DNA of 20,259 bases from Candidatus Izemoplasmatales bacterium. Its GTDB lineage: Bacteria > Bacillota_I > Bacilli_A > Izemoplasmatales > Hujiaoplasmataceae. The notes below the pieces were generated by a model. That model was not told where the DNA came from and searched no databases. It saw only the letters and a program-made list of their open reading frames with translations. Of this stretch, positions 6,175-14,506 are shown piece after piece (position 1 is the first letter of the stretch; each line of letters opens with the position of its first letter). The stretch lies in contig JAQVTV010000002.1 in NCBI GenBank assembly GCA_028699855.1, positions 1 to 20,259 of the forward strand, given 5' to 3'. Made by a program: the position numbers and the translations under genes.

Positions 6175-8023
6175 AGTGTTTGGATCGCTCAAGCATTTCT
6201 TCCGAATACTGATTGGTATAAAGCTTGTAGTAATGCCCTTGAGACTGGATCAATTCCCGATGGGATCCGGATTCTATGACACGCCCGTCTTCAAGGACGA
6301 GAATCCGGTCACTGTGCACGATCGTGGACAGACGATGGGCTACGATAAAGGAAGTCCGTCCCTTAAGCAAGCGGTGGATGGCGGTTTGAATCAATTGCTC
6401 GGTCTCGGTATCGACCGATGAGGTCGCTTCATCCAATACGAGAATCTTCGGATCCGCCAAAATCGCCCTGGCAAAGGAAACGAGTTGTTTTTGTCCGACG
6501 GACAATCGCGAACCGCCTTCACCACACTCGGTTTGATACCCTTTTTCAAAACGCATGATGAATTCATGAGCTTCCACCGCCTTTGCGGCTTCGATCACTT
6601 CTTCATCGCTCGCAGATAGTTTACCGTAACGAATATTTTCCATGACAGATCCCGAAAACAGATGGGGGTCTTGTAACACATAGCCGAGATTACTGTGAAG
6701 CCAACCGAGGCTGCGTTTTTTGTAATCGACACCATCGATAAGAATCTGTCCCGCAGTCGGCTCATAGAAGCGGCAAATCAGATTGACGATGGTCGTCTTT
6801 CCTGCCCCCGTATGTCCGACCAGAGCGATGGATTCCCCCGCCTTGACGTCGAGATTGAAATCGGTGAGAACCTGCTCGCCCACATGATATTTGAATGTGA
6901 CGTTGCGAAACGCCACATCGCCCATCAGTGGCTCGAAGTTTTCGCGCTTATAGTCGAATAGCGTGCCGTATGTGTTCACCACTTCATCCGTATCGGCGAT
7001 CTCCGGTTTCGTTTCGATCAAAGACACAATCCGCTCCGCAGAAGCCTGAGCTTGTTGGAATTGCGCAAAAATCGTGGCGATGTTGTTGACGGGATCAAAA
7101 AACTGCCAGACATAACTCGTGAACAGGTACAGTGTACCGACGCTGATGGCCTTCTCGAACACCATGTTTCCGCCTGCATAATAGACCAAGGCGATGCCGA
7201 TCGAGATCAAAAAGATGACCGTGGGGAAATACATCCCCTGGAACATCGCTGCGCGAATGGATTGCTTGCGCATATCGGTCGTTAAACCATCGAAGTCATT
7301 GAAGTTGGCCTGCTCGAGCACGAGTGTTTTCGTCGTGACTGCGCCGGTCAAACCTTCGTTGTATGCGCCCGTAATCTTGGAATTCACTTTGCGGATCGAG
7401 CGATAGGCTTTGAGGATGTGTCTGCGAAAATACGTCGAAATCACGAACAATACCGGAACGATTGCAATCGCAATGAGGGCTAGAATCGGGTTGATCAAGA
7501 ACATCACGACGATCAAGGTAACCATCAGAAACACGCCCCAAGTGAAATCGATGATGCCCCATGAGAGGATATCGCTCAGATTGCGTGAATCCGAAGTCAT
7601 CCGCGCCATGATCCAACCGACCCGTGTGCGGTCGTAATAGGAAAACGGCAAGACTTGCAAATGGTGAAACGCTTTTTTGCGGATGTTATAGGCCAGTTCC
7701 GTTTGCACTTTGCCGGCCCAATAGATGAATAGATACACCATGATCGCTTGAATGATCATGAACACGACATACATGCCGATAAACACGGGCAGCTTGTCGA
7801 GATTGACTTCGACGACGCCTTGGTTCGGGGCGATAATCTCGTCAATGGCAAATTTGGATATATAGGGATAGATGGCGTCGGTCGCGGCCAGAACCGCCAT
7901 GGCGGCAATGGACAAAATCACGAACTTCTTGATTGGTTTGAGAAAAGAAAAGATTTTCTTCCACACATTCCAATCGATTTTATTCGACGTATAACTATCT
8001 TCTTCATAGGCGAAGTCACTCAT
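6173..8023 (-). CDS. ABC exporter half-transporter, canonical ATPase partner
   Basis: A 616-residue half-transporter. The N-terminal membrane domain (about 30-320) has six helices, and the C-terminal ATPase (about 365-600) faces the cytoplasm. Visible motifs are Walker A GHTGAGKTT, Q-loop LQDPHLF, signature LSVGQ, Walker B ILVLDEATSSVD with the catalytic Glu (codon 6428-6430), and switch His in VAHRLST. The signature departs from LSGGQ by a Val. It pairs with the upstream gene to form a heterodimeric exporter of the BmrCD/LmrCD/TM287-288 type. The ATG at 8023 was chosen because a near-perfect AAGGAGGTGA lies just upstream; it overlaps the partner's stop by 8 nt, giving translational coupling. 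The substrate (drug, lipid or peptide) is not predictable from sequence. Confidence 0.92.
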   Translation of the reverse strand: MSDFAYEEDSYTSNKIDWNVWKKIFSFLKPIKKFVILSIAAMAVLAATDAIYPYISKFAIDEIIAPNQGVVEVNLDKLPVFIGMYVVFMIIQAIMVYLFIYWAGKVQTELAYNIRKKAFHHLQVLPFSYYDRTRVGWIMARMTSDSRNLSDILSWGIIDFTWGVFLMVTLIVVMFLINPILALIAIAIVPVLFVISTYFRRHILKAYRSIRKVNSKITGAYNEGLTGAVTTKTLVLEQANFNDFDGLTTDMRKQSIRAAMFQGMYFPTVIFLISIGIALVYYAGGNMVFEKAISVGTLYLFTSYVWQFFDPVNNIATIFAQFQQAQASAERIVSLIETKPEIADTDEVVNTYGTLFDYKRENFEPLMGDVAFRNVTFKYHVGEQVLTDFNLDVKAGESIALVGHTGAGKTTIVNLICRFYEPTAGQILIDGVDYKKRSLGWLHSNLGYVLQDPHLFSGSVMENIRYGKLSASDEEVIEAAKAVEAHEFIMRFEKGYQTECGEGGSRLSVGQKQLVSFARAILADPKILVLDEATSSVDTETEQLIQTAIHRLLKGRTSFIVAHRLSTIVHSDRILVLEDGRVIESGSHRELIQSQGHYYKLYTNQYSEEMLERSKH

Positions 8024-9875
8024 GGTCCTCACCTCCTTCGACCTGAAAGTCGATCTTGGATTGGATATCCCAAATCGCTTTGTATAGTCCTTCTAGTTCG
8101 ATGAGCGACTGGTGTGTACCGCTTTCGGCGATCACACCGTGGTCCAAAACAAAGATCCGATCCGCTTCTTTGGCGGTCGTGATCCGATGGGTAATAATAA
8201 AGACAGTGGATTGTTTCCACTCTTTTTTCAAAGCGTTGCGGATTTGGATATCCGTTTTCGTATCCACAGCGCTGAGGGAATCGTCAAAGATCAGTATCGG
8301 CTTGGGATTGAGTAGCATCCGGGCGATCGCAACGCGCTGTTTCTGTCCGCCCGAAAGCGTGACGCCCCGTTCACCAACCATGGTCTGATAGCCCTTTTCG
8401 AAATGAATGATATCATCATGAACATGGGCAATTTTGGCGACTTCCTGGATTCTTTGACTTTTAGTGGTCCATAAGTTCCGATCGGCAATACCGATGTTCT
8501 CCTCCACGGTTTTTGAGAAGAGGAACGGCTGTTGCAAAATGATACCGATATGGCGACGCAAGTGATGTTTCTCGATCTGGTCGATCGGCGTGTCGTCGAT
8601 CAAGATCGTGCCTTCTTGATAGTCAAGTAGCCGCACTAAAAGATTCATCAACGTGGATTTGCCTGAACCGGTCTTCCCGATGATGGCAATGGTCTCACCT
8701 TTGTTCACTTGGAAGTCAATATTCTGGAGTTGATGATATGTGGAATCCGCGAAACGAAATGACACATGGTCAAAACGCACGTTCCCCGTGATTTCCGGCA
8801 TCAGCGTTCCGTTCTGTGCCACATACTCGTCTTGTTGAACCAAAATCTGATCCAGACGCGACACCGCGACACTCGTCTTGGAAAAATCTCCGACCAAGCG
8901 GCCCAATTGGCGCATCGGCCAAATGATGTGGCCCGCATAGATGAGGAATGCCGTATACATACCCAACGAGATCGTGTCATTGGCGGTATAGACGATGCCG
9001 AAGACGGCAATCAAACAGAATTGCGCAAAGCAGATGAAATCGGTCGCACTCCAAAAGAGCGACATCTTGCGTACCAGGCGCATATCGGAATCGGTGAATT
9101 TGCGGTTGAGACCCTCAAATTTCTCGATCTCGAACCGTTCGTTGGCAAAAGCCTTCACGACCCGTGCACCACTGACGTTTTCCTGGACATGAGTCGTCAT
9201 CTTCGCTTCATCGGCCTCGATGACTTGGAATAGTTTCTCGACCTTGCGGAAATAGAAAATCGCTATCGTCAAAATGATTGGGGCAATGATCAGAGAAATG
9301 AGTGTGAGATCGATATTCAGTTTCGCCATCTGCCAAATCGATAGACCGACTAAGAGGAGAAGGCGCATAACCTCGATGATTTGGTCACCGATAAAGCGTT
9401 TATATGTTTCGATGTCGGTTGTGGCGCGTTGGATGATGTCTCCGGTCTCCACATGGGAATGAAACGAGTAACCCATGTCTTGCAATTTGCGGTAGAAACC
9501 GTTACGGAGTTGATAACTCACACGCTCGGAGAACACTGCCGTCAGCGTCCGTCTCACAAAAATCATCAAAGCTCTGGTCAGTTCGATGGCCACTAAAAGC
9601 AACGCGGTCAGAAAGAGCTGTTTTTGCGGAGTATCCGCCTGCAACAAACGCATGAGAAAACCGGGCAGGCGTGAGCCTGATTCACTGTATCCTAAGATTT
9701 CATCAATAATATGTTGACCAAACAAAGGAATAATCGTACGGATATATGAAATAAAGAACAAAAATATGAAGGATGCGATAAGTAGAGGCCAGAATTTGCC
9801 TATCCAGGCAAACATCAGGCGCATGGAGCGACCGATTCCTTGCTTTTTTTTGGATTCGGTCATCGAGGTTTCCAT
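8016..9875 (-). CDS. ABC exporter half-transporter, degenerate Walker B partner
   Basis: A 619-residue half-transporter with six N-terminal membrane helices (about 15-320) and a C-terminal ATPase (about 365-610). Motifs are Walker A GKTGSGKST, Q-loop LQQPFLF, canonical signature LSGGQKQR, Walker B ILIFDDSLSAVD and switch His in ITHRITT. The catalytic Glu after Walker B is Asp here (codon 8280-8282). This is the hallmark of the degenerate nucleotide site in heterodimeric exporters, and it complements the neighbour, which has the Glu but an altered signature. The ATG at 9875 follows GAGGTGA at good spacing. It starts 40 nt after the argS stop with no terminator between, so it is probably in the nudix-argS operon. 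Confidence 0.92.
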   Translation of the reverse strand: METSMTESKKKQGIGRSMRLMFAWIGKFWPLLIASFIFLFFISYIRTIIPLFGQHIIDEILGYSESGSRLPGFLMRLLQADTPQKQLFLTALLLVAIELTRALMIFVRRTLTAVFSERVSYQLRNGFYRKLQDMGYSFHSHVETGDIIQRATTDIETYKRFIGDQIIEVMRLLLLVGLSIWQMAKLNIDLTLISLIIAPIILTIAIFYFRKVEKLFQVIEADEAKMTTHVQENVSGARVVKAFANERFEIEKFEGLNRKFTDSDMRLVRKMSLFWSATDFICFAQFCLIAVFGIVYTANDTISLGMYTAFLIYAGHIIWPMRQLGRLVGDFSKTSVAVSRLDQILVQQDEYVAQNGTLMPEITGNVRFDHVSFRFADSTYHQLQNIDFQVNKGETIAIIGKTGSGKSTLMNLLVRLLDYQEGTILIDDTPIDQIEKHHLRRHIGIILQQPFLFSKTVEENIGIADRNLWTTKSQRIQEVAKIAHVHDDIIHFEKGYQTMVGERGVTLSGGQKQRVAIARMLLNPKPILIFDDSLSAVDTKTDIQIRNALKKEWKQSTVFIITHRITTAKEADRIFVLDHGVIAESGTHQSLIELEGLYKAIWDIQSKIDFQVEGGEDHE

Positions 9876-9915
9876 ATCAAATCACCTCTTTTCTTGCGAT
9901 ATGGAATGATGCGGG

Positions 9916-11625
9916 TTACATATGGTCGATCACTTGCATACCCAAAAGGTGCATACCGTCATTAAGTACGGTTTTCACCATGTAGAGCAAGTGTAGTTTC
10001 GTGTTTCTTTCGCGTAGGTCATCGACCAAAATCTTCTCCTTGCCGTAATAACTGTTGAAAAGGCTGGCCAAGTTGAGGAGATATTTCGCGAGGATGCTCG
10101 GAGCGTATTCGTTCGCGCTCCGTTCGATGGTTTGTGGATAGAGGTCGATGGCTTTGATGATGTCATAGACATAATCACGTTCAAACCACGCGTCATCAAG
10201 CGCGCCGTCAAAAACGAAATCCGCCTGCGACAGAATCGAGTTGATGCGTACCGACGTGTATTGAAGATAGGGACCGGTCTGGCCGACGAAATTGACCATT
10301 TCTTCGAGATCGAACTCGAAGTCGTTCCCGCGGAAGTTTTTGAGATCATTGAAAATCACGGCGCTGACGCCCACTTTTTCGGCAATGCTTTCCTTGTCGG
10401 GAAGATCAGGATTTTTTTCTTCGATGTAGTTCCGGCTCAGCTGGACAGCCTCGTCGAGCACATCAATCAAGCGGACGACCTTTCCCTTTCGAGTCGACAT
10501 CTTCTTGCCGTCTTGAAGCACAAGGCCGAAGTTGACATGGATGATGGACTCGTGATAGCCGAGCGCCATTTTCTCCACCAAACGTTTCAATTGTTCGAAA
10601 TGGAGCTTTTGCTCGTTGCCTACAACATAGAGGACCTTATCGAACCCATAGGTCCGTTTCCGGTAAAGGATCGCAGCGAGATCGCGCGTGATATACAGCG
10701 TCGAACCGTCGGATTTCTGAATCAAAGCCGGCGGCAGATCCGCGCCCACATCCACGATCATCGCGCCACTGTCTTGCTTTAACAGACCTTGTTGATGCAA
10801 TAGGTCGATGACTTCAGCCATTTTGTCGTTATAAAAGGCTTCACCGTCATAAGAATCGAATGCGACATGCAGTTTTTCATAGACATGCATATAATCTTTC
10901 AGTGATTCCTGACGAAACCACTGCCACAAGCGTACGTATTCGGGATTGCCTTGTTCAAGTTCTTTGAAGATTCGCCGCGCTTCTTCCTCCATCTCGGGAT
11001 GATCCTTGGCTTGTTCGTGAAACGCGACATAGAGTTCAGCCAATTCCTGGATCGGATTCTTTTCAATCCGTGCCTGATCGCCGAAATGGATGTAGCTGTA
11101 GATGATTTTTCCGAACTGTGTGCCGAAATCACCCAGATGATTGATCCTCACCACGCGATGGCCGCATTTCTCATAGAGATTCCCGATCGCGTGTCCGATA
11201 ATCGTGGACCGCAGATGTCCGATCGAAAACGGCTTTGCGATATTCGGTGACGAATAGTCAATACAGATCGTCTCCGGATGGACTGGTTGAAGGATTTGTA
11301 CAAGATCAGGATCATCGAGAAAGGATTTGATGAGATCCCGACCGACCACCTTGCGGTCGAGTGTCAGGTTGATGAACCCGCCCATAACCGCGACTTGGGC
11401 GATCCGTTTAGGTTCTTGAAGTTGTTCTAGTGAGGAAAGCACAAACGCAACCGCTGAATCCAAACGAATTTTCGCCGCTTTGACAAGCGAAAACACGGGA
11501 ACCGATAAATCGCCCAATATGGGCTTTTTTGGCTCTTCAACAATCACAGAGACTTCAAGCTGATACGCCTCGAAAATCGCCGCGGTCAGATGTGCTTCTA
11601 TATCTTTTTTCAGTTGATGAATCAT
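9916..11625 (-). CDS. argS: Arginyl-tRNA synthetase
   Basis: A 569-residue class I synthetase that charges tRNA-Arg using ATP. In order it shows the N-terminal Add1 domain (about 1-100); the catalytic core opening with YSSPNIAKPFSIGHLRSTII, where the HIGH motif is in the 'SIGH' form also seen in Bacillus-type ArgRS; RINHLGDFGTQFGK; the KMSKS-equivalent GKKMSTRKGK; and a C-terminal DALR anticodon-binding domain containing GPYLQYTSVRINSIL, ending in HLLGMQVIDHM. The length is normal. The start at 11625 is supported by AAGGGAG about 8 nt upstream. It follows the Nudix stop by 25 nt, so the two share a transcript. No T-box-like leader is present in this short gap. Confidence 0.97.
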   Translation of the reverse strand: MIHQLKKDIEAHLTAAIFEAYQLEVSVIVEEPKKPILGDLSVPVFSLVKAAKIRLDSAVAFVLSSLEQLQEPKRIAQVAVMGGFINLTLDRKVVGRDLIKSFLDDPDLVQILQPVHPETICIDYSSPNIAKPFSIGHLRSTIIGHAIGNLYEKCGHRVVRINHLGDFGTQFGKIIYSYIHFGDQARIEKNPIQELAELYVAFHEQAKDHPEMEEEARRIFKELEQGNPEYVRLWQWFRQESLKDYMHVYEKLHVAFDSYDGEAFYNDKMAEVIDLLHQQGLLKQDSGAMIVDVGADLPPALIQKSDGSTLYITRDLAAILYRKRTYGFDKVLYVVGNEQKLHFEQLKRLVEKMALGYHESIIHVNFGLVLQDGKKMSTRKGKVVRLIDVLDEAVQLSRNYIEEKNPDLPDKESIAEKVGVSAVIFNDLKNFRGNDFEFDLEEMVNFVGQTGPYLQYTSVRINSILSQADFVFDGALDDAWFERDYVYDIIKAIDLYPQTIERSANEYAPSILAKYLLNLASLFNSYYGKEKILVDDLRERNTKLHLLYMVKTVLNDGMHLLGMQVIDHM

Positions 11626-11650
11626 GATTTGACTCCCTTCGGACCTCTAG

Positions 11651-12166
11651 CTAATCGCACAAGCGGTCCTTTAAGTATTTAAGCATTTCCGTCTGGGTAT
11701 GATAAAAGGTGATCCTTTTATCGCTCGAGCGCTCGATGCCGGCTTCATTGATGCGGATCGCCTCGTCAAACGTCATCCAAACGGCCTTCAGTCCCATTTC
11801 TTGTTCGTGACGGGCCAAGGCGTTCGCGCTGAATTCTTCGGTCTCAACGAGGTAATAATCGGAAATGACTTTGATCGGCTGGCCGTTGAGGGAACGCGAG
11901 ATTCGAAATTCCTCGACATAGCCGAGGTGTTCGATGATCCGCACTTTCCGTGCCCCGATTTCTTCTTGCATTTCACGATACAACCCATCAAGTTTGGACT
12001 CATCGAAGCCCAAGCCCCCTCCGGGGATGCCGACCATCTGATCGGCTTCGGAAAACATCAATAGGATTTTATTGCCTTCACAAAGCACTGCGCGCACCGT
12101 GTGACGTTCGGGAATGCTGGGTTGGATATCTAACAAATTATCGGTAATGATCATAATCGGATCCAT
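11651..12166 (-). CDS. Nudix hydrolase
   Basis: A 171-residue Nudix domain protein. The Nudix box is complete, GGLGFDESKLDGLYREMQEE followed by IGA, matching Gx5Ex7REUxEExGU; the Glu residues of REMQEE bind Mg2+ for hydrolysis of a nucleoside diphosphate linked to another moiety. Flanking strands (HTVRAVLCEGNKILLMF and SDYYLVETEEF) fit the fold. The exact substrate is not predictable. The ATG at 12166 was chosen because GAGGAGG ends 5 nt before it; the upstream in-frame ATG at 12184 would contain that site and would leave almost no leader from the promoter at 12200-12208. It is the first gene of a run continuing into argS and the ABC exporter. Confidence 0.9.
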   Translation of the reverse strand: MDPIMIITDNLLDIQPSIPERHTVRAVLCEGNKILLMFSEADQMVGIPGGGLGFDESKLDGLYREMQEEIGARKVRIIEHLGYVEEFRISRSLNGQPIKVISDYYLVETEEFSANALARHEQEMGLKAVWMTFDEAIRINEAGIERSSDKRITFYHTQTEMLKYLKDRLCD

Positions 12167-12199
12167 AGGGTCCTCCTCAAGCATCAGACTTCTGCCTCT

Positions 12200-12208
12200 A
12201 TTTTAGCA
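12200..12208 (-). promoter_or_regulatory. Extended -10 promoter for the nudix-argS-ABC operon
   Basis: The minus strand reads TGCTAAAAT, an extended -10 with one mismatch (TAAAAT). The predicted start is about 27 nt before the ATG at 12166. No good -35 is seen. There is no hairpin between the ABC-F stop (12244) and this site, so read-through from ABC-F is also possible. Confidence 0.5.
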
Positions 12209-12243
12209 TACTCCATCCATCTTTGCGCCAATTTCCATCAGCG

Positions 12244-14076
12244 TTATGTGTGAATTGTCTCAATCTCTTCCAGTAATGACATGATCTTGGATTCGATTTC
12301 TTTGATTTTGACTTCGGTGTCGTGATATCGCACGTGGTCCGAGTAGACTTCCGGCTCGAACAACGCTTTTTGGAGGTGATGCAGCTCGCTTTCGTATGCC
12401 TGCACCATCTCGGTGCGTTTAGCGACTTCTTTCTGGACATCGATCCGCTGGGGTCGATCGACTCTCGGTTTCGGTGTTGGAGCGGTCTGGGTGATGGCGG
12501 CTTTGTAATCCTCATAATTGCCTTCGATCAAGCGCCAATCACCATTGTCAAATGCGAGTATTTTCGTCGCGACCTTGTTGATGAAGTAACGATCATGGCT
12601 GACAAACATCATCGGCCCGGGATACTCACAGAAGACATCCTCGATGATCGATTTCGTATCGATGTCGAGGTGGTTCGTCGGTTCGTCTAGCACCAAGAAA
12701 TCAGATTTCTCCAACATCAGCAGCAACAACCGGATTCTGACGGCTTCGCCTCCGGAAAGCACGGTCACATCCTTTAAGCCATCCTCGCCCAGAAACAGAA
12801 AACGGGCGAGCAATGTCCGGACTTCACGCATCGTAAAATGCGGATAGCGGTCGTGAACGACATCGATCAAACTGCCTTTCAGTCCTTCAAGATATTGGGT
12901 TTGGTCGAAATATCCCAGCTTCATCGGTTTCGTTAACTCAAGCGTTCCCGCAAGCGGATGGATTTCCTTGAGCATCGTCTTGAGCAAGGTGGTCTTGCCA
13001 CTGCCGTTCGCTCCGATGATCGCCAACTTGTCATGGCCACGCATCGTGAACCGGATATTGTCGATGAGCGGTGTATCATAGCCGATCGCCAGATGTTCCG
13101 CTCGCAATATCACCGCATCGGTGGGCCGACGCGTCGAGAACTCTATCGACAGGTGTCTCTGTGTCCGTTTGGGCATGTGGAGTTTCTCCATACGTTCGAT
13201 CTTTTTGACCCTGTCCTGTGCCATGGACGCGAGTTTGGCTTTGTAGCGAAAGCGATCCACAAAACTTTGCAAATGCGCGATTTCCTTCGTTTGCCGCTCA
13301 TAAGCTTTCAAGCGCTGTTCATAGCGCTTTTGCTTTTCCAGTTCATAGGCTTCATAGGTACCGTGATACTTTTCAAGGGTATGCCCGTCGAGTTCAAAGA
13401 TCTTTGGGGTCACCTTGTTGATGAAATATTTATCATGGGTGATGACGACCACTGCTTTTGGATAACTTCTCAAGTAATCCTCCAACCATTCGATGATCGC
13501 GATATCCATGTGATTGGTCGGCTCATCGAGCAAAAGGATATCAGGTTGGATGAGCAACAACTTGCAAAAAGCGATCCGTGTCTTCTCCCCGCCCGAGAAT
13601 GTCGAGACCCGACGCGGGTAATCCTGAGTAGAAAACCCGAATCTCGTGAGCATCAGCTCGATATCGAGCTGATATTGATAACCGCCACGGTGGCGGAACG
13701 CTTCCTCAAGCCGGCTATAGCGTGCCAGCATCTGTTCCGAAGCGTCGATCGATAGTTGCTTCATCTGATCTTCGAGAGTTTTCCCGAGTTCGATCAAATC
13801 CTTGTAAACACTTTCCATCTCCTCCAAGAGCGTCAGGTCTTGATCGGAGAGCACTGCTTGGCTGAGATAACCGATTTTTGCCTTGCCAAAAATAAAAAGG
13901 TCCCCAGCATCTGGGGCCATTTCTCCTAAAATCATCTTGAAAAGCGTAGTCTTTCCGACGCCATTGCGACCGATAATCGATATCTTATCGTCGTCATTCA
14001 CCTCGAAGGAGACATGTTCAAAAAGGAGTGAACCACCAAATGTTTTCTTGATATTGTTTACACGAATGATGTTCAT
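12244..14076 (-). CDS. ABC-F family ATPase (ribosome-associated, YdiF-like)
   Basis: A soluble 610-residue protein with two ATPase domains and no membrane segment. Domain 1 has Walker A GRNGVGKTT, signature FSGGEKTR and Walker B LLLDEPTNHMD. A charged linker of about 80 residues follows (EKQKRYEQRLKAYERQTKEI and onward), the P-site tRNA interaction motif of ABC-F proteins. Domain 2 has GANGSGKTT, LSGGEAVR and VLDEPTNHLD. The C-terminus carries a coiled coil (ESELHHLQKALFEPEVYSD and onward), as in the YdiF/Uup group. Such proteins bind the ribosomal E site and relieve stalling or antibiotic action; which role applies here cannot be read. The ATG at 14076 begins MNIIRVNNIKKTFGG, the normal family start; an upstream frame to 14124 has no homologous look. 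Confidence 0.92.
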   Translation of the reverse strand: MNIIRVNNIKKTFGGSLLFEHVSFEVNDDDKISIIGRNGVGKTTLFKMILGEMAPDAGDLFIFGKAKIGYLSQAVLSDQDLTLLEEMESVYKDLIELGKTLEDQMKQLSIDASEQMLARYSRLEEAFRHRGGYQYQLDIELMLTRFGFSTQDYPRRVSTFSGGEKTRIAFCKLLLIQPDILLLDEPTNHMDIAIIEWLEDYLRSYPKAVVVITHDKYFINKVTPKIFELDGHTLEKYHGTYEAYELEKQKRYEQRLKAYERQTKEIAHLQSFVDRFRYKAKLASMAQDRVKKIERMEKLHMPKRTQRHLSIEFSTRRPTDAVILRAEHLAIGYDTPLIDNIRFTMRGHDKLAIIGANGSGKTTLLKTMLKEIHPLAGTLELTKPMKLGYFDQTQYLEGLKGSLIDVVHDRYPHFTMREVRTLLARFLFLGEDGLKDVTVLSGGEAVRIRLLLLMLEKSDFLVLDEPTNHLDIDTKSIIEDVFCEYPGPMMFVSHDRYFINKVATKILAFDNGDWRLIEGNYEDYKAAITQTAPTPKPRVDRPQRIDVQKEVAKRTEMVQAYESELHHLQKALFEPEVYSDHVRYHDTEVKIKEIESKIMSLLEEIETIHT

Positions 14077-14129
14077 GCCCTCACGCCCTTTCCGAGATTT
14101 GATTTGACTGGTGTCATGTCTCAAAGATT

Positions 14130-14158
14130 ATTCTAACAAACAGAAATGAAAAAGACAA
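14130..14158 (-). promoter_or_regulatory. Promoter of the ABC-F gene
   Basis: The minus strand has a -35-like TTGTCT (14153-14158), a 17-bp spacer and an extended -10 TGT-TAGAAT (-10 at 14130-14135). The leader is about 47 nt, longer than at the other promoters in this window. Confidence 0.6.
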
Positions 14159-14176
14159 GAAAAAAATGAATTAAGT

Positions 14177-14479
14177 TTATGCCGCCGGTGTGAGTGGGAA
14201 GAATGAAAGGATGGCAGCGATGGTGAAATAGATGCCCGCAAGCGCCAATAAAACCCCCAGCACGCGTGCCAAAACGATTTCTTGCTTGCGTGGGGGAGCC
14301 GTTTGACGATACTTGTAATTCTGGATGCCCTGAATGATGGATTGACTACGGAATATCATCCTGAATCCCACAAACAAAAATGCAAGTCCGATGAGGATTC
14401 CAAGTATCCGTATGAGAATATCCCCGAGTTCCATCGCTTCAAGAACTCGCACTTGATATAAGACGTTGTTTAGATTCAT
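14177..14479 (-). CDS. Small two-helix membrane protein, unknown function
   Basis: A 100-residue protein with two hydrophobic helices, about residues 20-42 (ILIRILGILIGLAFLFVGF) and 71-94 (VLGVLLALAGIYFTIAAILS). A basic loop of about 28 residues between them (NYKYRQTAPPRKQE) is likely cytoplasmic. I recognise no family. GAGGTGA lies about 10 nt before the ATG. It starts 27 nt after the E2-like gene and probably shares its transcript. No clear terminator hairpin follows; only a T-rich stretch separates it from the ABC-F promoter. Confidence 0.7.
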   Translation of the reverse strand: MNLNNVLYQVRVLEAMELGDILIRILGILIGLAFLFVGFRMIFRSQSIIQGIQNYKYRQTAPPRKQEIVLARVLGVLLALAGIYFTIAAILSFFPLTPAA

Positions 14480-14506
14480 ATGCCCGTCATCACCTCGTAA
14501 AATGCC

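Noticed and set aside
10132..10782. Plus-strand open frame of 216 codons
   Set aside because: It is antisense to argS and shows no family resemblance.
11626..11650. Possible T-box or other leader before argS
   Set aside because: The gap to the Nudix gene is only 25 nt, too short for a T-box, and the operon promoter leader is also very short.
12958..13755. Plus-strand open frame of 265 codons
   Set aside because: It is antisense to the ABC-F gene, whose motifs are complete on the minus strand.
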